From positions 124,001-188,000 of the forward strand of contig NZ_BCXI01000011.1 in the NCBI RefSeq assembly GCF_001895025.1: a stretch of 64,000 nucleotides of DNA, in the 5' to 3' direction. The stretch is from Rhodococcus zopfii NBRC 100606 = JCM 9919. GTDB taxonomy: Bacteria > Actinomycetota > Actinomycetes > Mycobacteriales > Mycobacteriaceae. Below the pieces are notes generated by a model. That model ran no database searches. It saw only the letters and a program-made list of their open reading frames with translations, and was not told the DNA's origin. The position numbers and the translations under genes were made by a program. Shown piece after piece: positions 19,112 through 28,980 of this stretch (positions are counted from its first letter, which is position 1; each line of letters begins with the position of its first letter).

Positions 19112-19777
19112 ATGAACAGCGATCCGACGTGGCAGACGACCGACGCCTACCTCACCGACACCCTCATCGGCGCGGACGACGCGCTCGACGGCGCCCTGGC
19201 TGCGAACAGCGAGCAGGGGCTGCCGCCGATCGACGTCTCCGCGCCGCAGGGCAAGTTCCTGCACCTGCTCGCCCGCGCGGTCGGTGCCCGGAAGATCCTC
19301 GAGATCGGCACCCTCGGTGGCTACAGCACCATCTGGTTCGCCCGCGCCGTCGGCTCATCGGGTCGCGTGATCACGCTCGAATACGAACCGCACCACGCCG
19401 AGGTGGCGCGTGCGAACCTCGACCGCGCCGGCGTCGGTGACATCGTCGACATCCGGGTCGGTGCCGCGCTGGACTCGCTGCCGCACCTCGCGTCCCAGGC
19501 TCCGTTCGACCTGGTGTTCATCGACGCCGACAAGGAGAACAACCCGCGCTACCTGCGCGCGGCCCTGGAATTGTCGCGGCCCGGCACGGTCATCGTCGTC
19601 GACAACGTCGTCCGCGGCGGATCCGTCTCGAATGCCGACCTCGACGACGAGAGGGTACGCGCAAGCCGCGAGGTGCTCGATGTCATCGCCGCCGAACCGC
19701 GACTCGACGGGACCGCTCTGCAGACGGTCGGCAGCAAGGGCTGGGACGGTTTCGCACTGGCACTCGTGACCGGTTAG
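19112..19777 (+). CDS. SAM-dependent O-methyltransferase (catechol O-MT-like family)
   Basis: This soluble methyltransferase has 221 residues from ATG 19112. ILEIGTLGGYSTIWFARAV (about 59-77) is motif I for S-adenosylmethionine. VITLEYEPHHAEVARANL is motif II. DLVFIDADKENNPRYL carries the metal-binding aspartates of the Methyltransf_3 family, with VIVVDNVVRGGSV following. Relatives methylate catechol-like or caffeoyl-CoA substrates using Mg2+. The physiological substrate here is unknown. The gene stands alone between proS and a convergent SDR gene and is flanked on both sides by the same family of short palindromic repeats. A possible mobile or expression-regulating role of those repeats is noted separately. 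Confidence 0.93.
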   Translation: MNSDPTWQTTDAYLTDTLIGADDALDGALAANSEQGLPPIDVSAPQGKFLHLLARAVGARKILEIGTLGGYSTIWFARAVGSSGRVITLEYEPHHAEVARANLDRAGVGDIVDIRVGAALDSLPHLASQAPFDLVFIDADKENNPRYLRAALELSRPGTVIVVDNVVRGGSVSNADLDDERVRASREVLDVIAAEPRLDGTALQTVGSKGWDGFALALVTG

Positions 19778-19800
19778 CGCTCCGACTCGGTCCCCTCGAT

Positions 19801-19855
19801 CCGAGCGAATGTACCGCTCGTCTCCATAGTCCGACGGAATGTGCCGTTCGCTCGG
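19801..19855. repeat. Palindromic repeat units downstream of O-methyltransferase gene
   Basis: Two further units lie in the 91-bp gap between the convergent methyltransferase and SDR genes: CCGAGCGAATGTACCGCTCG (19801-19820) and GGAATGTGCCGTTCGCTCGG (19836-19855). Their outer 9-bp ends, CCGAGCGAA and TTCGCTCGG, are exact complements, so the whole block can fold and may act as a bidirectional terminator. Confidence 0.75.
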
Positions 19856-19868
19856 GAAAGGGCTGGGT

Positions 19869-20693
19869 TCAGAACAGCGGGCCGCCCCCGAACGCGCTGC
19901 GGTGCGACGGTGGGCGGCTTCCGGCCAGGTCGGTCAGGTCGTAGTCGCGGGCGAGTTCGGCAGTGACGAAGGTGTGCCCGCTGCGCTCGGCCAGTTCGGG
20001 ATCGTCGGTCAGCGCCACGACCACCGAGCCGATGAACTCGGGTGACTCCGCGTCCGCGACCGCGAACCCCGCGATGTGGGTCATTCCGCTCGCGACAATC
20101 CTCTCGGTGCGCACGATGCCCGGCCACAACGAGACCGTGTGCACGTCGTGTTCGCGCAGTTCGACGGCCATGTCGGAAGCCATCTTGTCGAGTCCGGCCT
20201 TGGAGATCCCGTACAGCACCGAATGCAGGTGGCTGCGGGTGCCGAACGACGAGATGTTGACGATCAGGCCGGTACGACGGGGCACCATCAGGCGGGCCGC
20301 GGCTCTCGACGCCACGTAGTGCGCGCGCAGCCCGAGCCCGATCAGGCTGTCCCAGTCGTCGAGCGGCCGCTCCCAGAACGGTGTGTCGAAGCCGCCGAAT
20401 CCGCGCGGGCCGGCCCAGACGTTGTTGACCAGCAGGTCGAGCCGGCCGGCCTGTTCGTCGGCGATCTGTGCGAACACACTCTCGATGGCCTCGTCGTCAC
20501 TGTGGTCGCAGGCCACGGCGTGCCCGCGACCGCCGCGCGCGGTGATCTCGGCGGCGGTCGCGGCCAGCGGAGCCTCACCGGTGGCGGGACCCCGAGCGGT
20601 CACGTACACGGTCCATCCGGCGTCCCCGAGGGTCCGGGCGATGCCCTTGCCCACCCCGCGCGATGCGCCGGTGACCAGCGCGACGCGGCTCAC
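19869..20693 (-). CDS. Short-chain dehydrogenase/reductase
   Basis: This is an NAD(P)-dependent oxidoreductase of the classical SDR family, 274 residues. The cofactor motif TGASRGVGKG lies near 8-17. LLVNNVWAG is the conserved NNxG-type strand (variant). The catalytic residues are Ser in NISSFGTRS, Tyr and Lys in YGISKAGLDKMA. The C-terminal 75 residues, with EFIGSVVVALTDDPELAERSG, resemble DHRS1-like dehydrogenases. The start is GTG 20693 after a GGGG. ATG 20711 is in frame and equally possible. An operator-like palindrome lies at 20770-20789 upstream. The substrate is unknown. It converges on the O-methyltransferase gene. Confidence 0.9.
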   Translation of the reverse strand: MSRVALVTGASRGVGKGIARTLGDAGWTVYVTARGPATGEAPLAATAAEITARGGRGHAVACDHSDDEAIESVFAQIADEQAGRLDLLVNNVWAGPRGFGGFDTPFWERPLDDWDSLIGLGLRAHYVASRAAARLMVPRRTGLIVNISSFGTRSHLHSVLYGISKAGLDKMASDMAVELREHDVHTVSLWPGIVRTERIVASGMTHIAGFAVADAESPEFIGSVVVALTDDPELAERSGHTFVTAELARDYDLTDLAGSRPPSHRSAFGGGPLF

Positions 20694-20769
20694 GGCCGGG
20701 CCCCGAGGCATCGGTCGGCGGTCGTCTGAGCGGTCGGTTCTGATCCTGTCCTGGCCACCTCGGGAACGG

Positions 20770-20789
20770 TAGAACACGTTTCGGTTCTA
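20770..20789. promoter_or_regulatory. Operator-like palindrome upstream of SDR gene
   Basis: TAGAAC and GTTCTA form perfect 6-bp arms separated by 8 bp, about 60-80 bp upstream of the SDR start codon. The left part, TAGAACACGTTT, resembles the TetR-family KstR consensus TnnAACnnGTTnnA used for steroid-degradation genes in rhodococci and mycobacteria. The right arm, however, is shifted from the exact spacing. The site is assigned as a candidate operator only. Confidence 0.4.
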
Positions 20790-20817
20790 TGGTGCTGATT
20801 TCCGGTCGACGGGATCG

Positions 20818-21264
20818 TCAGGGCTGGCCGGGCAGGGCGACGGTCGGTGGAGCCACACCCAGGTTCACGCGCCACCGCGCGCCACGCAGGGCCGATTCGG
20901 TCAGCGCCTCGATCGCGGCTCCCCGGGTCGATTCGGCGGTGGCTCGTTCGACGACGGACCGCCACGCGACCGCGACGTCCGTCTCGATCTGCACGGCGAG
21001 TTGCGCGGCGGAGATCGGGTCGGTCACCGGGAAGGGCACGGTGTATCCGGGCGCGGCGACCGGGGGAGTGACGCTCGCCGCCGTCAGCGCGTCGATCGTG
21101 GCGTCCCGGCGCGCCCGGTGCGCGGCGGTGTCCGCCGACACCTCCCCGCCGCGGGCGGGATTGGAGAATGCGGCGACGACGCCGTATCCGAACACAGCGG
21201 CGTGTTCGGCGTTCAGGGCGTCGACGAGGGCCTGCTCCTCGGGTCCGAGCTCGGGGGAACTCAC
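20818..21264 (-). CDS. DUF4439 ferritin-like protein (Rv2844 type)
   Basis: This is a 148-residue protein of the DUF4439 family, predicted as a helical ferritin-like bundle. The N-terminus [25 protein letters not shown] has the Glu...His spacing of metal-binding helices. A further helix carries [16 protein letters not shown]. The function is not known. It starts with GTG 21264, which overlaps the stop of the upstream lipoprotein gene as GTGA, so both are made from one message. M. tuberculosis Rv2844 and Rv2843 sit at the same place beside rimP. Confidence 0.85.
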   Translation of the reverse strand: MSSPELGPEEQALVDALNAEHAAVFGYGVVAAFSNPARGGEVSADTAAHRARRDATIDALTAASVTPPVAAPGYTVPFPVTDPISAAQLAVQIETDVAVAWRSVVERATAESTRGAAIEALTESALRGARWRVNLGVAPPTVALPGQP

Positions 21265-21755
21265 GGCAGCAGCACCACCGTCTCGGTCGCGCACGCGGCG
21301 CTGACGGACGCGAGCAGACCCGCGCGGTAGCCACGCAGGGTGCGGGCCAGATCCGCGGCGTCGCGCTGGGAACGGGTCAGCCGCTCGCGCAGCAGTTCCA
21401 CCGACGGAGCCTCGACCGGCGGCGGCGCGGCCGTCGAGGAGGCCGGGGACGTCGGGGTTCCGCCCACCAACCGCGCGACCTCCGCGTCGAGTGCCGCGGC
21501 GTGCGTGGTCCGTTCGGCGCCGATCGTCGCAAGGGCATCTGCTCGCTCGGGTGCCACCGCGACGAGGGCACCGGCGAGGGCGGCGTCTGTGCGCGCCCGC
21601 TGGGCCTGTGCGATCAACGGATCGGGTTCGGTGTCCTCGTCGGGGGATGCGGCGCATCCGGCGACGGTGAACCCGCCCGCGCTGCCGAGCGCGGCACCGG
21701 CCCATCGCAGCAGTGTTCGTCGGGACACGAGTGGCAGGTGTGGTCGCGTGGGCAC
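21261..21755 (-). CDS. Predicted Tat-exported lipoprotein (Rv2843-like)
   Basis: This is a 164-residue exported protein of unknown function. The N-terminus has a twin-arginine signal, [19 protein letters not shown], ending in the lipobox VAGC, so it should be exported folded and lipid-anchored outside the membrane. The mature part is Ala-rich and helical with a Pro/Ser/Thr linker. Start candidates are GTG 21755 (chosen), GTG 21728 directly before the Arg pair, and ATG 21806. It overlaps the downstream DUF4439 gene by 4 nt, so the two products may work together at the cell surface. It diverges from rimP. Confidence 0.8.
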   Translation of the reverse strand: MPTRPHLPLVSRRTLLRWAGAALGSAGGFTVAGCAASPDEDTEPDPLIAQAQRARTDAALAGALVAVAPERADALATIGAERTTHAAALDAEVARLVGGTPTSPASSTAAPPPVEAPSVELLRERLTRSQRDAADLARTLRGYRAGLLASVSAACATETVVLLP

Positions 21756-21905
21756 CGGACCATCGTGCCAGTACCTGGGATCCGATCCGGACGCCGGCCT
21801 GGTCACGGCACACCGAAATGCGCGATACCCTTGATACCTGCCGGATCGATCCCCGTACCGGCCCGCCCACTGCTGCGATCACAACTGAACGAGGAGCTTG
21901 TCGCC

Positions 21906-22511
21906 ATGCCTGTGCCGCCCCCGGAGAGGATTGTCGAGCTCGTCTCGGATCTGATCGAGCGTGAGGGTTACGACCTCGAGGACGTCGTTGTCACGGCGGC
22001 GGGCAAACACAGCACTGTGCGGCTCATGGTCGACAGCGACGCAGGCCTCGGCCTGGACGAGGCGGCTCGGCTGAGTCGCCTCGTGTCGGAGGCATTCGAC
22101 GCCGTATCGGATTTCGGTGAGTCGCCGTACATGCTCGAGGTGACCAGTCCCGGCATCGGCCGGCCTCTGACGCTGGACCGGCACTGGCGGCGCGCGCAGG
22201 GCCGGAAGGTCCGCCTGGATCTGGGCACCGAGTCGCTCGTCGGTCGTGTCGGCGAACTCGTCGGCGAGGAGATCCGCATCGTCGTTCCGGACCGCAACGG
22301 CCCGGTGGTGCGCGCGGTCCCGCTGGCGCAGGTGCGTGCCGCGACGCTCGAGGTGGAGTTCAACCCGCCGAACGCACGGGAGCTCGAGCTCGCCGGCGGT
22401 CTGCCCGACGGCCGGGTGTGTGCCGGGGAGATCGACGAGAACGCGGTCGGGGTGGACGAGGACGGCAGTGACGACGAAGACGAAGTGAACGAGACGAAGG
22501 TGGACAAGTGA
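21906..22511 (+). CDS. rimP: Ribosome maturation factor RimP
   Basis: This is a 30S-subunit maturation factor of 201 residues from ATG 21906. The N-terminal domain (about 5-85) includes [12 protein letters not shown] and the [19 protein letters not shown] helix. [16 protein letters not shown] is the family hallmark, and an SH3-like domain follows with [13 protein letters not shown]. The C-terminal 25 residues form an acidic tail ([13 protein letters not shown]) found in actinobacterial RimP. The stop overlaps the nusA GTG as GTGA. This is the first gene of the classic rimP-nusA-ylxR-infB cluster. Confidence 0.96.
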   Translation: MPVPPPERIVELVSDLIEREGYDLEDVVVTAAGKHSTVRLMVDSDAGLGLDEAARLSRLVSEAFDAVSDFGESPYMLEVTSPGIGRPLTLDRHWRRAQGRKVRLDLGTESLVGRVGELVGEEIRIVVPDRNGPVVRAVPLAQVRAATLEVEFNPPNARELELAGGLPDGRVCAGEIDENAVGVDEDGSDDEDEVNETKVDK

Positions 22512-23533
22512 ATATCGACATCACGGCGCTGAAGGCGCTCGAATCCGAGAAGAACATTCCGTTCGACGCGTTGATCGAGACGATTTCGACCGCCCTGCTC
22601 ACCGCCTACCGGCACGTGGACGGCCACCAGCCGCACGCCCGGATCGACCTGGACCGCAAGACCGGCGTCGTGCGCGTGATGGCCGAGGAGTTCGACACCG
22701 ACGGTAACCTCGTCTCCGAATGGGACGACACGCCGGCGGACTTCGGCCGGATCGCCGCCACGACCGCGCGGCAGGTCATCATGCAGCGCATCCGTGACGC
22801 CGAGCACGAGCAGCGCTTCGGTGAGTTCGTCACCCACGAGGGGGAGATCGTCGGCGGTGTCGTTCAGCGCGACACCCGCGCGAACGCCCGCGGCATGGTG
22901 GTCGTGCGGATCGGTGGCGACAACGGCGCCGAGGGGCTGATCCCGCCGGCCGAGCAGGTGCCGGGCGAGACCTACGAGCACGGCGATCGCATCAAGTGCT
23001 ACGTCGTGGGAGTCGCGCGCGGACAGCGCGGACCGCAGATCACGTTGTCGCGGACCCACCCGAACCTCGTGCGCAGGCTGTTCGCGCTCGAAGTTCCCGA
23101 GATCGCCGACGGATCGGTCGAGATCGTCGCCGTCGCCCGTGAGGCCGGACACCGGTCGAAGATCGCTGTGCACTCGCAGGTGCACGGGCTGAACGCGAAG
23201 GGTGCGTGCATCGGCCCGATGGGTCAGCGTGTCCGCAACGTGATGCGTGAACTCGGCGAGGAAAAGATCGACATCATCGACTACGACGAGGATCCGGCGC
23301 GATTCGTCGGTAACGCCCTGTCGCCGTCGAAGGTGGTGTCGGTCACCGTAGTGGACCCGGAGGCTCGGGCCGCACGGGTGGTCGTCCCGGACTTCCAGCT
23401 GTCTCTCGCTATCGGCAAGGAGGGGCAGAATGCCCGCCTGGCCGCGCGACTGACCGGATGGCGGATCGACATCCGCAGCGACGCCGCAACGGGTGATGAT
23501 GGTCACTCGGGCGCTGCTTCGACAGGCAGGTAG
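22508..23533 (+). CDS. nusA: Transcription termination/antitermination factor NusA
   Basis: This RNA polymerase-associated factor has 341 residues, the short actinobacterial form without the C-terminal repeats of E. coli NusA. The N-terminal polymerase-binding domain (about 1-110) is followed by an S1 domain ([25 protein letters not shown]) and two KH domains ([56 protein letters not shown]). GTG 22508 overlaps the rimP stop codon, so translation is coupled. The next gene, ylxR, follows after 44 bp. Confidence 0.97.
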   Translation: MNIDITALKALESEKNIPFDALIETISTALLTAYRHVDGHQPHARIDLDRKTGVVRVMAEEFDTDGNLVSEWDDTPADFGRIAATTARQVIMQRIRDAEHEQRFGEFVTHEGEIVGGVVQRDTRANARGMVVVRIGGDNGAEGLIPPAEQVPGETYEHGDRIKCYVVGVARGQRGPQITLSRTHPNLVRRLFALEVPEIADGSVEIVAVAREAGHRSKIAVHSQVHGLNAKGACIGPMGQRVRNVMRELGEEKIDIIDYDEDPARFVGNALSPSKVVSVTVVDPEARAARVVVPDFQLSLAIGKEGQNARLAARLTGWRIDIRSDAATGDDGHSGAASTGR

Positions 23534-23577
23534 CGGTGCAATGCGGGCTTCCGGCCGAATCGGCGGTAGAGTGGTCG

Positions 23578-23910
23578 ATGGTTCAGCATGAGCTGTCTCC
23601 GTCACGTGGCGAACGCACCGGTCCGGTGCGTACCTGTCTCGGGTGTCGGCAGCGATCGCTGACTGCCGATCTGCTGAGGGTCGTCGCACGAGAAGTGGAG
23701 CCGAAACGCTTCGTTCTGGTCCCTGATCCCGGGCGCAGACTTCCCGGGCGGGGCGCGTGGTTGCACCCCGAACCGGAATGTCTGAGTCAGGCGGAGCGGC
23801 GTCGAGCATTCGGCAGAGCGCTGAGGGTGCCCGGAAATCCGGACACGGCGGCGCTCGATCAGCTGGTCGGGTCCGGCGACGGAGAATCACTCGGCGTAGC
23901 ACCGCAGTGA
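23578..23910 (+). CDS. ylxR: YlxR family RNA-binding protein
   Basis: This is a 110-residue protein of the YlxR/DUF448 family, found between nusA and infB in many bacteria. The signature GPVRTCLGCRQRS (about 18-30) and the LLRVV...PGRRLPGRGAWLHPEPECLSQA region are conserved. A role as a nucleic-acid-binding regulator is proposed for the family, but its function here is not proven. ATG 23578 is chosen because the conserved domain follows directly. GTG 23536 would add 14 residues. A 160-bp stretch without recognisable features follows before infB. Confidence 0.9.
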   Translation: MVQHELSPSRGERTGPVRTCLGCRQRSLTADLLRVVAREVEPKRFVLVPDPGRRLPGRGAWLHPEPECLSQAERRRAFGRALRVPGNPDTAALDQLVGSGDGESLGVAPQ

Positions 23911-24070
23911 GATCGACAGCAGGGACACCAACGCAGTGACATCGAACTCTGAGAAGAACAGGCACGAACACTCATGAGCACACCGTGAAGCACCAGCGAT
24001 GAACGTCCATCGGAGATAACCCGAGGTCGTGCGGGCAACCAGCCGCTCGACCTCATCAGTGAGGAGAGCA

Positions 24071-26998
24071 GTGGCAGGCAAGCCCCGCGTGCACGAGTTG
24101 GCGAAAGAACTCGATGTCACAAGCAAGGTCGTACTCGAAAGGCTCAAGGAGCTCGGCGAGTTCGTGAAGTCCGCGTCGTCGACGGTCGAAGCCCCCGTCG
24201 CACGTCGTCTGCGTGAATCGTTCGGGAACGCCGCGAGCGAAGGCTCGTCGGCAGCCCCGACTCCCGGTCCCAAGCCGGGCGCACCGCGCCCCGGCCCGCG
24301 TCCGGCCGCTCCGACCCCGGCGGCTGCAGCACCCGCCCCGGCTCCGGCGCCCACCCCAGCACCGAAGCCCGCGGCAGCAGCCCCCGCGCAGACTCCCGCT
24401 CCGGCGCCGCGTCCCGCGTCCGGACCGAAGCCCGGCGCACCGCGCCCGGCAGCCCCGAAGCCCGCAGCCTCGGCCCCGGCCCCCGCTGCGCCGGCTCCGG
24501 CCGCCCCGGCCCCCGCTGCACAGGCCCCGGCCGCGCAGCCCGCGCCGACTCAAGCGCCGGGTCCCAAGCCCGGCGGACCGCGTCCCGGCCCGAAGCCGCC
24601 GCGTGTCGGCAACAACCCCTACTCGTCCGCTCCCGCGGAGCGTCCGGCACCGCGTCCCGGCGCCCCCCGTCCGGGTCAGGGCGGTCCCCGCCCCACACCC
24701 GGCCAGGGTCGTCCCGCGGCAGGTCCCGGTGGGCCCCGTCCCGCTCCCGGTCAGGGTGCCCCGCGCCCGGCCGCCGGCCCCGGCGGACCGCGTCCTGCCC
24801 CCGGCCAGGGCGGACCGCGCCCGTCCCCGGGCTCGATGCCTCCGCGCCCGAACCCCGGTGCGATGCCGCAGCGTGCGGCACGTCCGGCACCGTCCGGTCG
24901 TCCGGGTCGTCCCGGCGGCGCGCCGGGCGGTCGTCCCGCCGGTGGCGGTGGCGGCTACCGCGGCGGTGGAGCCGGTGGCGGTACCGGAACCGGCGCGGGT
25001 GCCGGAGCCGGAGCAGCCGGTGGCTTCCGGGGTCGTCCCGGTGGCGGCGGCGGTGGTGCCGGTCGCGGTGGACGCGGCGGCACGGCCGGTGCGTTCGGTC
25101 GCCCCGGTGGCGCTCCGCGTCGCGGCCGCAAGTCGAAGCGGCAGAAGCGGCAGGAATACGACTCGATGCAGGCACCGGCAGTCGGCGGTGTCCGGCTGCC
25201 CCGCGGCAACGGCGAGACCATCCGGCTCGCCCGCGGCGCATCGCTGTCCGACTTCGCGGAGAAGATCGACGCGAACCCGTCGGCACTGGTCCAGGCGCTG
25301 TTCAACCTCGGCGAAATGGTCACGGCCACTCAGTCGGTGAACGACGAGACGCTCGAGCTGCTCGGCTCGGAGATGAACTACGTCGTGCAGGTCGTCAGCC
25401 CCGAGGACGAGGACCGCGAGCTGCTCGAATCGTTCGATATCCAGTACGGCGAGGACGAGGGCGGCGAGGAGGACCTGCAGCAGCGTCCGCCGGTGGTGAC
25501 CGTCATGGGTCACGTCGACCACGGCAAGACCCGACTGCTCGACACGATCCGCAAGGCCAACGTCCGCGAGGGAGAGGCCGGTGGCATCACGCAGCACATC
25601 GGTGCCTACCAGGTGCTCACGCACCTCAACGGTGAAGATCGCCTGATCACCTTCATCGACACCCCGGGCCACGAGGCGTTCACCGCCATGCGTGCCCGCG
25701 GTGCCAAGTCGACGGACATCGCGATCCTCGTGGTCGCCGCCGACGACGGTGTGATGCCGCAGACGGTCGAGGCGATCAACCACGCCCAGGCGGCCGACGT
25801 GCCGATCGTGGTCGCGGTGAACAAGATCGACAAGGAGGGTGCGAACCCCCAGAAGATCCGCCAGCAGCTCACCGAGTACGGCCTGGTCACCGAGGAGTAC
25901 GGCGGCGACACCATGTTCGTCGACATCTCCGCGAAGCAGGGCCTGAACATCGACCAGCTGCTCGAGGCCGTGCTTCTGACCGCAGATGCATCGCTCGATC
26001 TGCGGGCTAACCCGGACATGGAGGCGCAGGGCGTCGCGATCGAGGCTCACCTCGACCGCGGTCGCGGCCCGGTTGCCACCGTCCTGGTTCAGCGCGGCAC
26101 CCTGCGGGTCGGCGATTCCATCGTCGCCGGCGACGCATACGGCCGCGTCCGCCGCATGGTCGACGAGCACGGCGAGGACGTCCTCGAGGCGCTGCCGTCG
26201 CGGCCGGTCCAGGTCATCGGCTTCACGTCGGTGCCCGGCGCAGGCGACAACCTCGTCGTCGTCGAAGAGGACCGCATCGCCCGGCAGATCGCCGACCGGC
26301 GCAACGCGCGCAAGCGCAACGCACTGGCCGCGAAGAGCCGCAAGCGGATCTCGCTCGAGGATCTCGATGCCGCGCTCAAGGAACACAACGAGCTCAACCT
26401 CATCCTCAAGGGCGACAACTCGGGTACCGTCGAGGCCCTCGAGGAAGCACTCATGGGGATCGAGATCGACGACGAGGTGCGCCTGCGGGTCATCGACCGC
26501 GGTGTCGGTGGCGTCACCGAAACCAATGTCAACCTCGCTGCTGCCTCCAACGCGGTGATCATCGGCTTCAACGTCCGTGCCGAAGGCAAGGCGACGGAGC
26601 TGGCGAACCGCGAGGGTGTCGACATCCGCTACTACTCGATCATCTACCAGGCGATCGACGAGGTGGAGAAGGCCCTCAAGGGCATGCTCAAGCCGATCTA
26701 CGAAGAGGTCGAGCTCGGTCGCGCCGAGATCCGCGCCATCTTCAAGTCCTCGAAGATCGGCAACATCGCGGGTTGCCTCGTGCAGTCCGGCATCGTCAAG
26801 CGCAACGCGAAGGCACGGCTGCTCCGCGACAACAACGTTGTCGCCGAGATCGTCACCATCTCGTCGCTGCGCCGCGAGAAGGACGACGTCACCGAGGTCC
26901 GCGAGGGCTACGAGTGCGGTATGACGGTCACCTACTCCGACATCAAGGTCGGCGACGTGATCGAGGCATACGAGCTGCGCGAGAAGCCGCGCGACTGA
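24071..26998 (+). CDS. infB: Translation initiation factor IF-2
   Basis: This GTPase brings initiator tRNA to the 30S subunit. It has 975 residues from GTG 24071, with GAGGAG 5 bp upstream. The first IF2_N module ([16 protein letters not shown]) is followed by a disordered Pro/Ala/Gly/Arg-rich linker of roughly 300 residues, then a second IF2_N module around [16 protein letters not shown]. The G domain has GHVDHGKT (about 480), [14 protein letters not shown] (about 530) and NKID (about 583), followed by domains II, III and IV. The linker is long even for the family and consists of proline-glycine and alanine-proline repeats. Confidence 0.97.
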   Translation: MAGKPRVHELAKELDVTSKVVLERLKELGEFVKSASSTVEAPVARRLRESFGNAASEGSSAAPTPGPKPGAPRPGPRPAAPTPAAAAPAPAPAPTPAPKPAAAAPAQTPAPAPRPASGPKPGAPRPAAPKPAASAPAPAAPAPAAPAPAAQAPAAQPAPTQAPGPKPGGPRPGPKPPRVGNNPYSSAPAERPAPRPGAPRPGQGGPRPTPGQGRPAAGPGGPRPAPGQGAPRPAAGPGGPRPAPGQGGPRPSPGSMPPRPNPGAMPQRAARPAPSGRPGRPGGAPGGRPAGGGGGYRGGGAGGGTGTGAGAGAGAAGGFRGRPGGGGGGAGRGGRGGTAGAFGRPGGAPRRGRKSKRQKRQEYDSMQAPAVGGVRLPRGNGETIRLARGASLSDFAEKIDANPSALVQALFNLGEMVTATQSVNDETLELLGSEMNYVVQVVSPEDEDRELLESFDIQYGEDEGGEEDLQQRPPVVTVMGHVDHGKTRLLDTIRKANVREGEAGGITQHIGAYQVLTHLNGEDRLITFIDTPGHEAFTAMRARGAKSTDIAILVVAADDGVMPQTVEAINHAQAADVPIVVAVNKIDKEGANPQKIRQQLTEYGLVTEEYGGDTMFVDISAKQGLNIDQLLEAVLLTADASLDLRANPDMEAQGVAIEAHLDRGRGPVATVLVQRGTLRVGDSIVAGDAYGRVRRMVDEHGEDVLEALPSRPVQVIGFTSVPGAGDNLVVVEEDRIARQIADRRNARKRNALAAKSRKRISLEDLDAALKEHNELNLILKGDNSGTVEALEEALMGIEIDDEVRLRVIDRGVGGVTETNVNLAAASNAVIIGFNVRAEGKATELANREGVDIRYYSIIYQAIDEVEKALKGMLKPIYEEVELGRAEIRAIFKSSKIGNIAGCLVQSGIVKRNAKARLLRDNNVVAEIVTISSLRREKDDVTEVREGYECGMTVTYSDIKVGDVIEAYELREKPRD

Positions 26999-27013
26999 CG
27001 GCATCGCCGTCGG

Positions 27014-27041
27014 GGCGGCGGGCGAGCAATCGTCCGCCGCC
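27014..27041 (+). terminator. Hairpin with GNRA loop after infB
   Basis: A 12-bp stem (27014-27025 with 27030-27041, one G-U pair) closes a GCAA tetraloop 16 bp after the infB stop. It may end or attenuate transcription before the DUF503 gene and rbfA. Confidence 0.6.
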
Positions 27042-27101
27042 TCGACGCGTCAACGCACCCCTTTGCAGGGGTACCCGCCGTCGGTTCAGACAGGAGGTCC
27101 G

Positions 27102-27392
27102 GTGTTCGTAGGCGCACTCGAACTGGATGTGCTGCTCGGTGACGTGCACTCGCTCAAAGGGAAGCGGTCGATGGTCCGGCCGGTCCTCGCGGAGCTGCGC
27201 CGGTTCGGGGTCTCGGCCACCGAAGCGGGGCATCAGGATCTGCATCGTCGTGCCCTGTTGGGGGTTGCGTCGGCCGGTCCCGACGCCCGGCATGTCACCG
27301 ACATCCTCGACCGGTGCGAACGCCTCGTCGCGGCCCGCCCCGAGTTGCAATTGCTCACGGCCCGACGAAGAATTTTCGGTCCGGAAGACTGA
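27102..27392 (+). CDS. DUF503 family protein
   Basis: This is a 96-residue protein of the DUF503 (YlxP-like) family, commonly found between infB and rbfA. FVGALELDVLLGDVHSLKGKRSMVRPVLAELRR at the N-terminus is the family signature. The small alpha-beta fold has no known catalytic residues, and the function is unknown. The start is GTG 27102, with AGGAGG just upstream (27092-27097). The gene is followed by a tandem hairpin repeat before rbfA. Confidence 0.9.
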   Translation: MFVGALELDVLLGDVHSLKGKRSMVRPVLAELRRFGVSATEAGHQDLHRRALLGVASAGPDARHVTDILDRCERLVAARPELQLLTARRRIFGPED

Positions 27393-27408
27393 GCGGACCC
27401 ATACACGA

Positions 27409-27497
27409 CACAACAGCCGCCCGCGGCTGGACACAACAGCCGCCCGCGGCTGGACACAACAGCCGCCCGCGGCTGGACACAACAGCCGCACCGCGGC
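27409..27497 (+). repeat. Tandem 23-bp hairpin repeat (about 3.9 copies) between DUF503 gene and rbfA
   Basis: Three identical 23-bp units lie at 27409-27431, 27432-27454 and 27455-27477. A fourth, degenerate unit runs at 27478-27497. Each unit begins CACAACAGCCGCCCGCGG. Within each, CAGCCGC faces GCGGCTG as a short inverted repeat, so the RNA can form a row of small hairpins. The array ends 21 bp before the rbfA start codon. No gene with plausible composition covers it. Confidence 0.9.
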
Positions 27498-27518
27498 GAG
27501 GGAGAGGAAGCGACTGAC

Positions 27519-27974
27519 ATGGCCGATCCAGCACGGGCCCGTCGTCTCGCCAAGCGCATCGCGAACATCGTGGCCAGCGCCATCGACTACGAAATCAAGG
27601 ATCCGCGGCTCGCGTTCGTCACGATCACCGACGCGAAGGTGACCGCCGACTTGCACGACGCCACCGTCTACTACACCGTGCGCGGAGCCGATCTCGACTC
27701 CGAGCCCGACCTCGCCGCGGCCGCCGCCGGCCTCGAGAAGGCCAAGGGAGTGCTCCGGACCAAGGTCGGCGCCGGAACCGGTGTGCGGTTCACGCCGACC
27801 CTGACCTTCGTGACCGACACCGTGCCGGACACCGCCCGGCACATGGAGGAACTTCTCGCGCGCGCCCGCGCCGCCGACGACGAGGTCGCCAAGGCCCGCG
27901 AGGGCGCCTTGCCCGCCGGCGACGCCGATCCCTACAAGGAACCTCGTGAGCGAGACGACGCCGGCGACGAATAG
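27519..27974 (+). CDS. rbfA: Ribosome-binding factor A
   Basis: This small KH-like protein matures the 30S subunit and the 5' end of 16S rRNA. It has 151 residues from ATG 27519, after a GAGAGGAAG ribosome site. The characteristic [49 protein letters not shown] region fills the first half. [38 protein letters not shown] follows. The C-terminus has a charged tail. The last 29 nt overlap the next gene's start at 27946, suggesting coupling to the phosphoesterase. Confidence 0.96.
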   Translation: MADPARARRLAKRIANIVASAIDYEIKDPRLAFVTITDAKVTADLHDATVYYTVRGADLDSEPDLAAAAAGLEKAKGVLRTKVGAGTGVRFTPTLTFVTDTVPDTARHMEELLARARAADDEVAKAREGALPAGDADPYKEPRERDDAGDE

Positions 27975-28980
27975 CCTCGCCATGTCCGACATCACCTCCT
28001 CCGGCAGCACCCCGGCCGCGACCGCGGTGGACATCCGCGGTGCGGTCGAGCTGCTCGCCGCGGCCGCGTCCGTCACCGTGCTGTGCCACGTACAGCCCGA
28101 TGCGGACACCCTCGGCAGCGGACTCGCTTTGGGTCTGGCGCTCGAACGTCGCGGCGTGCCCGTGCAGGTCGCGTTCGGATCGCCGAACGACGTGCCCGGT
28201 TCGATGCGGGAGTTGCCGGGTCTGCACCTGGTGACAGCCGCAGCGGATGTCAGAGAAACGGTCGATCTGCTGGTCACCGTGGACTGCGGTACCGCCGGGC
28301 GGCTCGGGCGGCTCGCGCCCCGCCTGCACGGCGCCGCCCGCACACTCGTGATCGACCATCACCGGTCGAACACCCGGTTCGGTACCCACAACCTCATCGA
28401 ACCGGACGCCGAAGCAACCGCTGCGGTCCTCGTCGACCTCTTCGATGTGTGGGGCGTCGAGATCGACGCGGATCTTGCGCACTGCCTGTTCGCCGGGCTC
28501 GTCACCGACACCGGATCCTTCCGGTGGGGCCGGGCACGCTCGCATCTGCTCGCCGAGCGGCTCCTGGCGACGGGGATCGACGGTGCACGCATCACCCGGC
28601 AACTGCTCGACACCCACCCGTTCGGATGGTTGCCGATGCTGTCCGCGGTGCTCGCGACCGCGACGCTCGTCCCGGACGCCGCCGGTGGCCGCGGGCTCGT
28701 CCACGCGACCGTGCTGCGCGCGGATTCCGCGCACCTGCGTTCCGAGGAGATCGAAAGCGTCATCGACATCGTGCGGACCACCGCCGAGGCCGAGGTCGCC
28801 GCCGTGTTCAAGGAGGTCGGCGCGGAAGTGTGGACGGTGTCGCTGCGATCGAAGGACGAGATCGATGTCTCGCTCGTCGCGTCCCGGCTCGGGGGTGGGG
28901 GACACCGTAACGCCGCCGGCTACACCGCCCACGGCGATCGCGCCCGGATCGTGGCGGAACTGCGTGAAGCCCTCGGCTGA
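27946..28980 (+). CDS. nrnA: DHH/DHHA1 phosphoesterase (NrnA/CnpB type)
   Basis: This hydrolase for short RNAs (nanoRNase), pAp or cyclic dinucleotides has 344 residues. The DHH domain shows [16 protein letters not shown] (about 46-61), VTVDCGTAG (about 109) and VIDHHRSN (about 130). The C-terminal DHHA1 domain has the RNA-binding [11 protein letters not shown]. The M. tuberculosis homologue Rv2837c (CnpB) degrades pApA/c-di-AMP and short oligoribonucleotides and is likewise next to rbfA and dinF. The start is GTG 27946, overlapping rbfA. ATG 27982 would shorten it by 12 residues. Confidence 0.93.
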   Translation: MSETTPATNSLAMSDITSSGSTPAATAVDIRGAVELLAAAASVTVLCHVQPDADTLGSGLALGLALERRGVPVQVAFGSPNDVPGSMRELPGLHLVTAAADVRETVDLLVTVDCGTAGRLGRLAPRLHGAARTLVIDHHRSNTRFGTHNLIEPDAEATAAVLVDLFDVWGVEIDADLAHCLFAGLVTDTGSFRWGRARSHLLAERLLATGIDGARITRQLLDTHPFGWLPMLSAVLATATLVPDAAGGRGLVHATVLRADSAHLRSEEIESVIDIVRTTAEAEVAAVFKEVGAEVWTVSLRSKDEIDVSLVASRLGGGGHRNAAGYTAHGDRARIVAELREALG

